Source of the DNA: Rhodococcus yunnanensis NBRC 103083
GTDB taxonomy: Bacteria; Actinomycetota; Actinomycetes; Mycobacteriales; Mycobacteriaceae
NCBI RefSeq assembly: GCF_001895005.1
Contig: NZ_BCXH01000010.1
Location: 124,001 to 188,000, forward strand
Length of the DNA stretch: 64,000 nt
Reading direction: 5' to 3'
The notes beneath the pieces are model-generated. The model was given only the letters and a program-made list of their open reading frames with translations, was not told the origin of the DNA and did no database searches. This document shows, in pieces, positions 36,402 to 46,029 of the stretch. The position numbers and the translations under genes are program-made. Each line of letters opens with the position of its first letter. Position 1 is the first letter of the stretch.

Positions 36402-39400
36402 ATGAACTCGTACGGACCGTCCGAGGACGACTGGGAGCACATGGCTCTGGACAACCTCGGCGAACTCGGGTGGCGTCATGTCGACGGCGCCGGCATCGCA
36501 CCCGGAACTGGTGAGCGCACCGGGTGGGACGAACTGCTCATCCGCCCGCGTCTGCGCGCTGCTATTGCGAAATTCAACCCGCACTTGCCGTCATCGGCCG
36601 TCGAGGACGCCGTATCCATCGTCGCCACCGCCGGATCGACCGACGCGATCTCCGAGAATCAGGTGGTGCACGAGTACCTGACCGAGGGCCTGCGCAAAGT
36701 CTCCTACGTCGATGACTCGGGTGCCTCCGTCACTCCGACCATTCGCCTGTCGTCCATGGACCCTGACGAAAACGATTGGCTTGCAGTCAATCAGGTGACT
36801 CTCGTCCGCGGAGACTTCAAGCGTCGGTTCGATATCGTGCTGTTCCTCAACGGCATGCCGGTCAGCGTGATCGAACTGAAGAAGGCCGGCAGCGCGAACA
36901 CGAATCTCAGCCAGGCCCATGCTCAGTTGCGCACGTATGTACGTGAGTTTCCTCTGGCTTTCAGGTTCGCCGTGTTCAGCCTGGTGTCCGACGGCATCGC
37001 AACGAGGTACGGAACTCCCTTCACCGCGTTCAATCACTTCTCGCCTTGGAACGTGGACGACGACGGTAAGCCCGTCAGCTACGACAACGCCGACAACACC
37101 CCACTCGGAACAGCGTTGTTCGGGCTCTACAACCAGGAACGATTCCTGCAGTTGATGCGTGACTTCACCGCGTTCGACAAGGGTGACACCGGCCTGGTCA
37201 AGCGTATTGCGAAGCCACACCAATACTTTGCCGTCAACAAGGCCGTGGGCTCGACCGTCCTTGCCGTCGAAAGCAACGGCAAAGCCGGTGTCGTATGGCA
37301 CACGCAGGGGTCGGGCAAGTCCATGGAAATGGAGCTGTACACCAACCAGGTGCTTCGGCACCCCAAGCTCGCCAACCCCACCATCGTCGTCATCACAGAC
37401 CGCAACGAGCTCGACGGCCAGCTGTACGAGACGTTCGCCCGTTCGCGGCTACTCCCAGGGGAGCCCAAGCAAATCCGTAGGCGCGAAGAACTGCGCGCGG
37501 AGTTGTCCGGACGCAACACCGGTGGAATCTACTTCACTACCCTCCAGAAGTTCGGAAAGACCAAGGGCGAGCGTGAGTCCGGAGAGAGCCACCCGCTGCT
37601 CTCGGCGCGTCGAAACATCATCGTCGTCGTCGACGAGGCGCACCGAAGCCACTACGACAACCTCGATGGATACGCACGACACCTGCGGGATGCGCTTCCT
37701 CATGCCACTTTGATCGCATTCACCGGTACGCCGATCTCGTTCGACGACAGAAATACTCAAGACGTCTTCGGCGATTACATCGACATCTACGACCTCACTC
37801 GCGCCGTGGAAGACGGTGCGACGGTTCCCGTCTACTTCGAGAGCCGACTGGTCAAGGTCTCCTTCGCCGAAGGCATCAGCGAGTCCGACCTCGACGCATC
37901 GGCCGATGAGGCGACCGTCGGTCTGGACGACACCGAGCGCAAGCGCATCGAGGACAGCGTCGCGGTCATCAATGCCGTCTACGGCAACCCTGACCGCTTG
38001 AAGAAACTTGCGTCCGATCTCGTCGAGCACTGGGAAGGTCGCCGAAAGGCCATGACTGCGTTCCTCAGCACCGACGAGCACCCGGACACGCCGGGCAAGG
38101 CGATGGTCGTCGGCGCGACCCGTGAAATTTGCGCAAACCTGTACTCCCACATCATTGCTCTTCGTCCTGATTGGCATTCCGACGACCTGGCCAAGGGCAA
38201 GATCAAGGTCGTCTACTCCGGGGACGCGACCGATGAGGAACCGATCAGTCTCCATGTGCGGCGCGACTCGGCCAACGCAACGGTCAAGAAACGCATCAAG
38301 AATCCCGACGACGAACTCGAACTCGTGATCGTCAAGGACATGATGCTCACCGGGTTCGACTCGCCGCCGCTGCACACCATGTACTTGGACCGCCCGCTCA
38401 AGGGCGCGCTGCTGATGCAGGCGCTCGCGCGAGTCAACCGCACCTTCCGCGGCAAGCAAGACGGCCTGCTCGTCGCCTATGCTCCCGTCGCCGACAATCT
38501 TGCGAAGGCACTGGCGGAATACACTGCGCAGGACCAGAAGTCGAAGCCGATCGGCCGTGACATCTCGGCCGCAATCGATGCGGCGAAGGACTTGGTATCC
38601 ATCATCGAGGGTCTGCTGCATGGATTCGACTGGCGGGCCGAGCTGAGTGCTGCCAAGACCGGCCGTGCGTACTACGACGCTGCAACTGCGACCGTGAACT
38701 ACCTCCGTGATCCACGCCTTCCCGAGAATCGGGTAGGCGAGGGGGAGGAAACGCTGGCGGCTCGCTACCGCAAGTTCTCGTCGCAGCTGTCGCGCGTATG
38801 GGCAATATGTGGCAGCACAGAGGATCTTCGAGACGTTGCGCCCGTCGCGCGATTCTTCGAGGAAGTACGCGTCTACATGGCCAAGTTCGACGCGGAGGAG
38901 CGTCAAAGCCGCGGCGAGGCAGTGCCTGAGGACGTCCAACGTGCATTGCGTCAGTTGATCGCGGCATCCGTCGAATCCGGCGAAGTCCTGGACATCTACG
39001 CCGCAGCGGGCATGCCGAAGCCGTCGCTCAGCGACATCAACGTCGACTTCATCAAGAAGGCACAGGAAGCCAAGAATCCGAACCTGGCCATCGAGGCACT
39101 GCGGAAGCTCATCAACGACGAGTCCAAGGCCGCTACCAAGCACAACGTCGTCCGTCAGCGCGCGTTCTCCGATCGTCTCTCCGAGCTCATGCTGAAGTAC
39201 ACGAACAGCCAGCTCACCTCGGCCGAGGTCATCGCCGCGTTAGTGGAGATGGCCGAGGAGGTCGCAGCGGAGGCCGATCGCGGCGCCAAATTCACGCCGC
39301 CTCTGACGAGCGACGAGCTGTCCTTCTACGACGCCGTTTCGCAGAACCAGTCGGCCGTCGATATCCAGGGCGAAGGCAAGCTCGCCGATATCGCACGTGA

Positions 39401-39593
39401 CCTCGTCGGCGTCATGAAACGAGATGCAAAGACGGACTGGACGATTCGAGCGGACGTCAAGGCAAAACTGCGCTCACAGATCAAAAGGCTCCTCACGCGG
39501 CACGGCTACCCGCCGGACAAGCAGCCCGAGGCCATCAAGCTCGTCATCGAGCAGATGGAGTTGATCGCCCCCGTCTTCGTGGCGGGGTCGTGA
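36402..39593 (+). CDS. hsdR: Type I restriction-modification system, endonuclease/translocase subunit
   Basis: The protein has 1063 residues. ATG 36402 is preferred because GGGAG lies five bases upstream; ATG 36378 or 36390 would add 8 or 4 residues. The N-terminal nuclease domain has FDIVLFLNGMPVSVIELKK (D144, E158-x-K160) of PD-(D/E)xK type. Helicase motifs follow: HTQGSGKS (300-307, Walker A), VVVDEAHRSHYD (411-414 DEAH), FTGTP (440-444), and later LTGFDSPPLHTMYLDRPLKG and QALARVNR of the second RecA domain. It translocates and cleaves DNA when bound to HsdM/HsdS at unmethylated sites. It is separated from hsdMS by about 10 kb and has its own promoter region with the shared palindrome. Confidence 0.95.
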   Translation: MNSYGPSEDDWEHMALDNLGELGWRHVDGAGIAPGTGERTGWDELLIRPRLRAAIAKFNPHLPSSAVEDAVSIVATAGSTDAISENQVVHEYLTEGLRKVSYVDDSGASVTPTIRLSSMDPDENDWLAVNQVTLVRGDFKRRFDIVLFLNGMPVSVIELKKAGSANTNLSQAHAQLRTYVREFPLAFRFAVFSLVSDGIATRYGTPFTAFNHFSPWNVDDDGKPVSYDNADNTPLGTALFGLYNQERFLQLMRDFTAFDKGDTGLVKRIAKPHQYFAVNKAVGSTVLAVESNGKAGVVWHTQGSGKSMEMELYTNQVLRHPKLANPTIVVITDRNELDGQLYETFARSRLLPGEPKQIRRREELRAELSGRNTGGIYFTTLQKFGKTKGERESGESHPLLSARRNIIVVVDEAHRSHYDNLDGYARHLRDALPHATLIAFTGTPISFDDRNTQDVFGDYIDIYDLTRAVEDGATVPVYFESRLVKVSFAEGISESDLDASADEATVGLDDTERKRIEDSVAVINAVYGNPDRLKKLASDLVEHWEGRRKAMTAFLSTDEHPDTPGKAMVVGATREICANLYSHIIALRPDWHSDDLAKGKIKVVYSGDATDEEPISLHVRRDSANATVKKRIKNPDDELELVIVKDMMLTGFDSPPLHTMYLDRPLKGALLMQALARVNRTFRGKQDGLLVAYAPVADNLAKALAEYTAQDQKSKPIGRDISAAIDAAKDLVSIIEGLLHGFDWRAELSAAKTGRAYYDAATATVNYLRDPRLPENRVGEGEETLAARYRKFSSQLSRVWAICGSTEDLRDVAPVARFFEEVRVYMAKFDAEERQSRGEAVPEDVQRALRQLIAASVESGEVLDIYAAAGMPKPSLSDINVDFIKKAQEAKNPNLAIEALRKLINDESKAATKHNVVRQRAFSDRLSELMLKYTNSQLTSAEVIAALVEMAEEVAAEADRGAKFTPPLTSDELSFYDAVSQNQSAVDIQGEGKLADIARDLVGVMKRDAKTDWTIRADVKAKLRSQIKRLLTRHGYPPDKQPEAIKLVIEQMELIAPVFVAGS

Positions 39594-39742
39594 GCGGTGC
39601 GGCGAATCTGAAGATCGCACCGGCAACCGAACGGAGGGGGAGGGATTCGCTGCGCCTTTTGCTGCCGACAAACCGATCACGCGGTACGGCTTACCATCAC
39701 CTCGGACCCAACTTCGATCTCGGTGAATGATAAATTTCTGCA

Positions 39743-40969
39743 GTGAAGTCACCCGTTCCCGATTACCTGCAAGAAGTATTGGACAGTCTGTCGGAGAACA
39801 CGGACGGCGCCGTCGCCGACTACATCCCCGATCTGGCCCACGCGAACCCCGATGTCTTCGGCATCGCCGTGACCACTGTCGACGGCCGGACCCACTCGGC
39901 GGGTGACGACGAGGTCGAGTTCTCCATCCAGTCCATCTCGAAACCCTTCGCGTACGCGGCGGCCCTCACCGATCGCGGCTTCGACGCCGTCGCGAACACC
40001 GTCGGTGTCGAGCCCTCGGGCGAGGCGTTCAACGAACTGTCGCTCGAGGGCGAGACGCGACGACCGAAGAACCCGATGATCAACGCAGGCGCAATCGCCA
40101 CACATTCTATGTTGGGCGGATCTGTCGACGAAAGAGTTTCTCGCGCACTGAGTTTCTTCTCGACGCTCGCCGGACGGCAGCTGACCGTCGACGAATCGGT
40201 CTGTCGCTCCGAGATGGCCACCGCCGATCGCAACCTCGCCATCGCACACATGTTGCGCAACTACGGAATTCTCGCCGACGACGCCCATGCCGTCGTCGAG
40301 GGATACACGACGCAATGCTCGATCAACGTGACGGTCCGCGACCTGTCGGTCATGGGCGCGACGCTCGCCAACGCAGGTGTCCACCCGGTCACCGGTGAAC
40401 GCGTCGTGACAAGAGCCATTGCGCGACAGACGTTATCGGTGATGGCAGGCGCAGGCATGTACGACGCGGCAGGCCATTGGCTCACTTCGGTCGGCATTCC
40501 CGCGAAAAGTGGTGTGGCAGGTGGACTTCTGGGCTCGCTTCCGGGGCAGGTGGGCATCGGCGTCATGTCGCCGCGACTCGACGCGCACGGCAACAGCGTT
40601 CGCGGCGTCAAGGCGTTCCAGCGACTGTCCGACGACATGGGCATGCACCTCATGGAAGCCGAACCCTACGGATCGTCCGTACTGCGCAGCATCTCGGAAG
40701 CCCACGGCGAGGTGCGCGTCGAACTGCAAGGTGTCGTTCAGTTCAGTGGCGCCGAGCGGGTGCTCGACGCGTTGTCCCGCGACAGCTCCTTGGGCACAGT
40801 CCTTTTCGACGTCTCCCGCGTAGACCGATTCTCCGACGTCGGACGCCGGATGGTGCTGGAGGGTATGCGACGCGTGGTGCTGGACGGGCGGGGAGTGGTC
40901 CTGACCGATCCCGACGGGGTTCTGCCCGACCCGGACTTGGGCGACGGGACCTTTCCACAGATCCGGTGA
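39743..40969 (+). CDS. glsA: Glutaminase A with C-terminal STAS domain
   Basis: The protein has 408 residues from GTG 39743. The beta-lactamase-like glutaminase domain (about 1-300) has the catalytic SxxK (S64-I-S-K67 in SIQSISKP), PKNPMINAGAI and the SGVAGG segment. It hydrolyses glutamine to glutamate and ammonia. Residues 320-400 (HGEVRVELQGVVQFSGAERVLDALS … VLFDVSRVDRFSDVGRRML) are a STAS domain, as in some actinobacterial fusions. It is convergent with lrp (1 bp between stops) and marks the right border of the restriction island. No paired transporter is seen. Confidence 0.94.
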   Translation: MKSPVPDYLQEVLDSLSENTDGAVADYIPDLAHANPDVFGIAVTTVDGRTHSAGDDEVEFSIQSISKPFAYAAALTDRGFDAVANTVGVEPSGEAFNELSLEGETRRPKNPMINAGAIATHSMLGGSVDERVSRALSFFSTLAGRQLTVDESVCRSEMATADRNLAIAHMLRNYGILADDAHAVVEGYTTQCSINVTVRDLSVMGATLANAGVHPVTGERVVTRAIARQTLSVMAGAGMYDAAGHWLTSVGIPAKSGVAGGLLGSLPGQVGIGVMSPRLDAHGNSVRGVKAFQRLSDDMGMHLMEAEPYGSSVLRSISEAHGEVRVELQGVVQFSGAERVLDALSRDSSLGTVLFDVSRVDRFSDVGRRMVLEGMRRVVLDGRGVVLTDPDGVLPDPDLGDGTFPQIR

Positions 40970-40970
40970 G

Positions 40971-41414
40971 TCAAGGAGCGTCGGTCTTGATGATCTTCAT
41001 CGTGATGCGGGAATCCACTCGTGAGATCGCAGGGTCGCCCATGAGCTGTGTGGTCAACCATTGCTCGTATGCGGCGAGATCGGCGACGCGAACGCGGATG
41101 AAGTAGTCGGGGATGCCGAACATCCGTCGGAGTTCGGCCACCTCGGGCATGGCTGCGATCCGATCTTCGAAGGCTTGGGTCGTCGTCAGGTTCTTGGAGA
41201 TGAGGTCGGCGTGGATGGTGACCTCGAATCCTTTGCCCATGCGCGCTCGGTCGACGATTGCCGAATAGCCCCTGATCACACCGTCTTCCTCGAGCTTGCG
41301 GACTCGCCGCAAGCACGGGGCGGGTGTGAGCCCGACGCGGGCCGCCAGATCCTGGTTCGACAGACGACCGTTTTCCTGGAGGAGCAACAAAATATGCTCG
41401 TCTACCGAATCCAT
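40971..41414 (-). CDS. lrp: Lrp/AsnC family transcriptional regulator
   Basis: The protein has 147 residues from ATG 41414, where the conserved MDSVDEHILLLLQENGRLSNQDLAARVGLTPAPCLRRVRKLEEDGVI HTH begins. A RAM/AsnC_trans_reg effector domain follows (EVTIHADL … MFGIPDYFIRVRVAD). It is divergent from azlCD, the arrangement of lrp-brnFE in Corynebacterium glutamicum, where Lrp activates branched-chain amino acid and methionine export when leucine is abundant. The same role is inferred here. Confidence 0.9.
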   Translation of the reverse strand: MDSVDEHILLLLQENGRLSNQDLAARVGLTPAPCLRRVRKLEEDGVIRGYSAIVDRARMGKGFEVTIHADLISKNLTTTQAFEDRIAAMPEVAELRRMFGIPDYFIRVRVADLAAYEQWLTTQLMGDPAISRVDSRITMKIIKTDAP

Positions 41415-41421
41415 ACTTGTA

Positions 41422-41461
41422 TATTGCCGAACGAGGGCTACTTCAGCAAGATCGGGCAATA
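41422..41461. promoter_or_regulatory. Lrp/brnFE divergent promoter region with inverted half-sites
   Basis: TATTGCCGA (41422-41430) and TCGGGCAATA (41452-41461) are near-inverted half-sites about 30 bp apart within the 79-bp gap between lrp and brnF. They are a candidate Lrp site; one arm carries an extra G. Confidence 0.45.
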
Positions 41462-41493
41462 ATTTCACGCTGCGGATTTTCTATCATTGCGCC

Positions 41494-42174
41494 ATGACAG
41501 TGATCGAAGGTGTCCGCGCACCGCTCCGGACATCGTTTGTCGACGCATCCCGGTCCGCCGGCGTCGTCTGGGTGGGTTTGCTCACGCTCGGAATAGGATT
41601 CGGCGTTCTCGTGACGTCGCACGGTTTTCCGTGGTGGCTCGCACCCATCATTTCCGGCGTCATGTTCGCCGGATCGGTGGAGTTCATCATCATCGGGATG
41701 TTGGCGGCCGCCGCACCGATCGCGGCGATCGCCGTCACGACGCTACTGGTCAATTCGCGCCACCTCTTCTACGGCCTGTCGTTCCCTCTTCACCGCGTCG
41801 AGGGCCGATTGGCCAAGGGCTACAGCATCTTTGCTCTGTGCGATGAGGCATTCGCACTCGCGTCGAGCCGTATGCGCAGCGGCCAGATCCTGTGGACGCA
41901 ATTCGGGCTGCACGCGTCCTGGGTCGTGGGATCGTTCCTCGGCGCACTCGTCGGCCATTCGATACTCGGTGACGTGCAGGGACTGGACTTCGTGCTCACC
42001 GCACTGTTCGTCGTCCTCGCTCTCGACGCGTACCGCGCCGATCCCAATCGGGCGACGCTCGTCCTGGCAGGCGCGTCGGGAGCCACCGGCGTGCTGATCG
42101 CCCCTGGATCGATGCTGGCAGTCTCGATGGGCGTGTTCGCCGCGGCTTTGGTCGTGCGGCACCTCCGGTCATGA
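41494..42174 (+). CDS. brnF: AzlC-family branched-chain amino acid exporter, large subunit
   Basis: The protein has 226 residues from ATG 41494, with about seven membrane helices. FVDASRSAGVVWVGLLTLGIGFGVLV and LVNSRHLFYGLSF are typical AzlC blocks. With the small AzlD partner it exports isoleucine, leucine, valine and methionine in corynebacteria. The stop overlaps the next gene (ATGA), and the divergent lrp supports the assignment. Confidence 0.9.
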   Translation: MTVIEGVRAPLRTSFVDASRSAGVVWVGLLTLGIGFGVLVTSHGFPWWLAPIISGVMFAGSVEFIIIGMLAAAAPIAAIAVTTLLVNSRHLFYGLSFPLHRVEGRLAKGYSIFALCDEAFALASSRMRSGQILWTQFGLHASWVVGSFLGALVGHSILGDVQGLDFVLTALFVVLALDAYRADPNRATLVLAGASGATGVLIAPGSMLAVSMGVFAAALVVRHLRS

Positions 42175-42491
42175 CGGGATACATCGCCGGGGCACTCGGA
42201 GTTGCGGTGGCGATCACTTTTGCACTGCGGGCACTACCTTTCGCGGTCCGATCGCGGCTACGGCAGTCCGCGCTGCTCGACTCGATCGGGAAATGGATGC
42301 CCCTGGGCGCCGTCGTGATTCTGGCGATGTATGCGCTGTCGTCGATCGACGTTCTCGGCTCCGGGCACGGGATACCCCAGATCGCGGGTGTCGCGGCCAC
42401 AGTCGGAGTTCATCTGTGGCGACGTAACGCGGCGTTGAGCATCGTTGCCGGGACGGTCGTGTGTGTCGTGCTGCAGAACTGGGTGGTCTAG
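42171..42491 (+). CDS. brnE: AzlD-family branched-chain amino acid exporter, small subunit
   Basis: The protein has 106 residues with four membrane helices (YIAGALGVAVAITFALRALPF …, MPLGAVVILAMYAL …). The R-A-L-P-F start and the MPLGAVVI block are AzlD hallmarks. It is translationally coupled to brnF and is its obligate partner. It converges with the SGNH hydrolase gene, overlapping by four bases. Confidence 0.88.
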   Translation: MTGYIAGALGVAVAITFALRALPFAVRSRLRQSALLDSIGKWMPLGAVVILAMYALSSIDVLGSGHGIPQIAGVAATVGVHLWRRNAALSIVAGTVVCVVLQNWVV

Positions 42492-43159
42492 CAACTGTCG
42501 ATACGCGGGATTCCCAGGCGTGTCAGGTCGTCGAACAGGCGGTTCGCCATCTGCGCGTGACCGCGGGTGTTGGGGTGGATACCGTCGGGCGCGTAGTCGC
42601 CTGCGGCGTTCAGCCACCTCTCCGCCTGCGGGTCGACGAAGGTCACTCCGGCAACCGAAGCCGCGTCGCGGAGATGGCGTCGTACCTCGTTTATGTTGTC
42701 GTGCTTGGCATTCGGAGCACCCGTCGGTCCGACGACGACGATCCTCGCTTGCGGCGCTATCGCTCGGAACGCGACATACAGGCCCGTGGCGGCGACGAAC
42801 AACCCGCTGTCGCCGCGATCGTTGCCGCTGCCTTGGATGATGATGACGTCCGGGATCGTCGACGCGGCTTTCGTCACGCGGGGCAGGCGGACGAACGGGT
42901 CGGGGCTCGCGGTGTATCCGCTGCCCGACACCGCGACCAGGTTGTAGATCCAACATCCCCGCGCAGCCAGGATGGGCGCGTAGCCCAGGCTGTCACCGGC
43001 TCCGATGCCGGCGCTGAACGAGTCGCCGACGATCGACACCCTCAGGGGTGCCGGGGCAGCAAAGGCTTGGGTATTTCCGCTGGTCAGTACGGTCGTAATG
43101 GCTACCGCCACTACGACGACCAGTCGCAGTACTCGCCTTCGCGGGACGATATCGATCAC
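42488..43159 (-). CDS. Secreted SGNH/GDSL hydrolase
   Basis: The protein has 223 residues. A Sec signal (about 1-35, RRRVLRLVVVVAVAITTVL…AFA) is followed by the SGNH blocks: GDSFSAG (catalytic Ser47), block III GSGND, and DGIHPN with the catalytic Asp/His. It would act as an exported esterase or lipase on lipids or polysaccharide acetyl groups; the substrate is unknown. An alternative start slightly downstream would still give the signal peptide. The 298 bp upstream (43160-43457) hold no gene; an inverted repeat ATGTG-N5-CACAT is at 43378. Confidence 0.9.
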   Translation of the reverse strand: MIDIVPRRRVLRLVVVVAVAITTVLTSGNTQAFAAPAPLRVSIVGDSFSAGIGAGDSLGYAPILAARGCWIYNLVAVSGSGYTASPDPFVRLPRVTKAASTIPDVIIIQGSGNDRGDSGLFVAATGLYVAFRAIAPQARIVVVGPTGAPNAKHDNINEVRRHLRDAASVAGVTFVDPQAERWLNAAGDYAPDGIHPNTRGHAQMANRLFDDLTRLGIPRIDSC

Positions 43160-43457
43160 CGGCTGATCGTAGATTCACCGTCGTCGTGGAACCGGAGAAA
43201 TCGGACGCGAATCATCCGTACGGGTGAGTACTTCTCGGTCAGGTACTGACCACGCCGTGAGAGTACGCGGGTCTGGCGCGCGCTACCGTCGACAGCGCCG
43301 TCGCTCGAACCGCCGCAGACCTCGGACCGATCCAGCTGTGAGCGACCCACGCCGATCCGTGACCAGACCGCAATGAGATGTGGGTAACACATCGGGACAC
43401 TGGCCCGACATATTCGTCAGTGCAGAACGACGACTCGACCCCCCTCGGAGGCCCAGC

Positions 43458-44141
43458 ATGACCGTTGTCAACGATTACTCGAAGCTGGCCTTCACCGAGT
43501 TCGCCGATCGGACCGTCACCGCCTACGCCACCCCGTCCATCGTGCCCATCCGTACGACCGGCACCCAGGCACCGGTCTTCTGCATTCACCCGCTCGAAGG
43601 CCTGACCAGCTGCTATGCCGAACTCGTCGAACACATCGACGAGGACCGCCCCGTCTTCGGAGTCCAGGCGATCGGGGAGCGGTTGGGCTCGTTGACAGCA
43701 CTCGCGGCCCGCTACGCCGACGACATACTCGAGGTCCATACCGGTGGCCCGCTGCACCTCCTCGGAGCATCGTTCGGCGGACTTCTCGCGCACGCAGTGG
43801 CAGTCGAACTGCAAGGACGCGGCATCGACGTCGACAGCCTCGTCCTCGTCGACAGCAATCCGCTCGATCGCCGTCCGCAGCACAACCTGCTGGCTCTCAT
43901 GGGCGACGTCATCGACCGCAGCCGCGCCGAGGAACTACTGGCCGTCGCCGCCCACAACGAAGAGCTGGCCAGCAGGTACTTCCCCGGTGTCTTCGTCGGC
44001 AAGGCCTTCGTCGTATCCGGGGCCGACTCCGACGGCGGACCGGCATGGCACGCGTTCGTCAGCGGAACCGTCGCCAAATATTTGGTTCCCGACGCCTCCG
44101 CTTTCGGTCTCGTCGGGCCGTTGGTCAATCGTTTCTTCTGA
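43458..44141 (+). CDS. Stand-alone NRPS-type thioesterase, catalytic His not found
   Basis: The protein has 227 residues from ATG 43458 (TCGGAGG upstream). It aligns well with the thioesterase domain of the window's own synthetase: VPIRTTGTQAPVFCIHPLEGL versus [21 protein letters not shown], then LLGASFGG (Ser105) and LVDSNPLD supplying the Asp. In the synthetase the C-terminal AHTHWQM provides the His; the corresponding part here (YLVPDASAFGLVGPL) has none. It may be a binding or scaffold protein, or use another His. No synthetase gene is adjacent, so it is an orphan. Convergent or regulatory neighbours give no hint. Confidence 0.82.
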   Translation: MTVVNDYSKLAFTEFADRTVTAYATPSIVPIRTTGTQAPVFCIHPLEGLTSCYAELVEHIDEDRPVFGVQAIGERLGSLTALAARYADDILEVHTGGPLHLLGASFGGLLAHAVAVELQGRGIDVDSLVLVDSNPLDRRPQHNLLALMGDVIDRSRAEELLAVAAHNEELASRYFPGVFVGKAFVVSGADSDGGPAWHAFVSGTVAKYLVPDASAFGLVGPLVNRFF

Positions 44142-44235
44142 CGCCCCCGAACACGCACCGGGACCCCGCAGCATTCGACAGCCTGGCTTCGTCTGCACGC
44201 TGCGTCACCCATGAGTGCGCAATCGGAGCCGGGAC

Positions 44236-46020
44236 CTAGTATCCGCGCACGAGCGATGCAGCCGCGAGTTTTTCGAGCAAGGGCGCGATCGGCCCGAGGT
44301 CGATGCAGCCACTACCGGCTGCGCGTTCCTCCGCGGCAGGCAACAGCGCCTCGTACGCTCGGCGCATCGAATTCTCAGCTCCCGCAGCCAGAGCGGCGTA
44401 TCCGACCAGACACCAGCACACTTCGGCCATCACGTCGCGCGGAGGTTCCGGGATGTCGTCGAGAGCGGTCGGGCGGGCCCACGGCTCGTACGGCCCGAAA
44501 TCGCCGTTCGGCAACGGCTTTCCGTTCCTGATGGCGGACGTCAGATGCGCAAGCGCCGTCAATCCTGTTCTGAATCCCGGCATCTCCCTTCCGTCGGCGG
44601 GCTCGGGTCCGTCCTCGAAAGTGAAGCGAAACCACGCCGAGAACACCGAGGCGAGTGGTCGGTCGAAGCATAGGGCAAGTTCGTCGATTCTCCGAGCCTC
44701 CGCGGATGCTGCTGGCACCTCATCCAGTGCACAGAGTGTCTGCATCCTGTAGATCCGACCGGCGATCTCGAACGTCGACAGTTCGGTGTCGACGGCCAAT
44801 TCGACTATTTCATCGGCAATCTCGATCCGCCTGTTCGCCGAGCCTACCTTCTCGAAACTCTGCAGATACCGCGCACTGAGCGCCAGACACAACAGCGACG
44901 GATCGCCGAGGCGTCGGGCAATGTGCTCTGCCTCCTCGGCCTCGGCCAGGCGACTTCCGACGCCGCGTGATTCCATCGCGATCGTGGAAAGCAGCCGCGC
45001 GCGAACGCGCTTCGATGTGGAGGATGGTAGAACGTGCAGTGTTCGATCCGCGGCATCGACGATCGCCGCCGAGAGCTCCGGGTCGTCCGACCGAGTCCAG
45101 GTGCCCGGTACGTCGTAGCCGACGATCACGCGAGCGGTCAGCTCCGGATCACCCAGCTGTTCTGCGGTCGCGATGGTCGCGAGTCGTTCTGTTGTCGCCG
45201 CTCCAACGGAACCCGACAAAGCAATCACAGGAACCAGAGCAGTGGCACTTTCGAGCTGGGAACGAGGACTCAACTGTGCAGCGGTGTGCATCAGTGTCGA
45301 ATCGGCGTCCAGCGCAGTATCTCGCCTAAGAATGCGCACCTCGAGTTCGTCGAGACGATCGCTCGGATCGAGCCCCACGCCGTCGGTGAACGTGGTGCGC
45401 GCATGCCGCAACAGCGCCAACGCGTCAGCTTGTCGCCCGACGCGATACAGCGCGAGTGCGAGCAGCCGCCACGCCTCCTCCCGCCACGGGTGTTCGTCGA
45501 CGAATGCATCCAGCAGCGTGATCACGTCGAGCGAACGGCCTTGCGCCAGAGCAGTTGCCGCACGTTTCTCGATCAACCCAGCCCGAAGGTCCGAATTTCT
45601 GGCACGTTCTCCGGCAGCCCATGGCCGCGTCGCAAATTCTTCGAACGCTGTCCCGCGCCACGCATCCAACGCAGTCTCGGACCCGGCCTCCACACGCCAC
45701 AGATCGACGCTGCACTGCTCGAGCGCGTAACCGGCACCGCGCGTCACGAGAACAGTCGGGGGTGTGCGCGCTGGACGGCTCGGTTCCAGAATTCTTCTGA
45801 GCTCACCGATGAAGGTACGAACAGACCCCAGTGCTCCGGCCGGGGCGTCCTCCCACAGGTCGTCGATCAATCGGGTCGTCGACACCGCTCGTCCGCGTCC
45901 CACCACCAGAAGCGCGAGAATCTCGCGATGCCGCGGCTTAGACAGAGCCAGTCTCACTCCATCGATCTCCGCTTCGACCTGGCCGAGGACGCGGATTCGC
46001 AGCTCGCTCACCGTCGCCAT
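44236..46020 (-). CDS. SARP-like transcriptional regulator with BTAD and TPR-type C-terminus
   Basis: The protein has 594 residues from ATG 46020. Residues 5-95 are an OmpR-type winged helix (IRVLGQVEAEIDGVRLALSKPRHREILALLVV … TTRLIDDLWEDAPAGALGSVRTFIGELRRIL). Residues 100-250 are the bacterial transcriptional activation domain (LDVITLLDAFVDEHPWREEAWRLLALALYRVGRQADALALLRHARTTF). The rest is helical, TPR-like, without the NB-ARC ATPase of full AfsR. Such proteins activate nearby genes by binding direct repeats. An 11-bp direct repeat lies just upstream, between this gene and the divergent SDR. Confidence 0.88.
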   Translation of the reverse strand: MATVSELRIRVLGQVEAEIDGVRLALSKPRHREILALLVVGRGRAVSTTRLIDDLWEDAPAGALGSVRTFIGELRRILEPSRPARTPPTVLVTRGAGYALEQCSVDLWRVEAGSETALDAWRGTAFEEFATRPWAAGERARNSDLRAGLIEKRAATALAQGRSLDVITLLDAFVDEHPWREEAWRLLALALYRVGRQADALALLRHARTTFTDGVGLDPSDRLDELEVRILRRDTALDADSTLMHTAAQLSPRSQLESATALVPVIALSGSVGAATTERLATIATAEQLGDPELTARVIVGYDVPGTWTRSDDPELSAAIVDAADRTLHVLPSSTSKRVRARLLSTIAMESRGVGSRLAEAEEAEHIARRLGDPSLLCLALSARYLQSFEKVGSANRRIEIADEIVELAVDTELSTFEIAGRIYRMQTLCALDEVPAASAEARRIDELALCFDRPLASVFSAWFRFTFEDGPEPADGREMPGFRTGLTALAHLTSAIRNGKPLPNGDFGPYEPWARPTALDDIPEPPRDVMAEVCWCLVGYAALAAGAENSMRRAYEALLPAAEERAAGSGCIDLGPIAPLLEKLAAASLVRGY

Positions 46021-46029
46021 TCTAGTTCG

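Noticed and set aside
37449-39143. A 564-codon minus-strand frame inside hsdR
   Set aside because: This is a mirror frame of hsdR. The helicase and nuclease motifs all lie on the plus strand.
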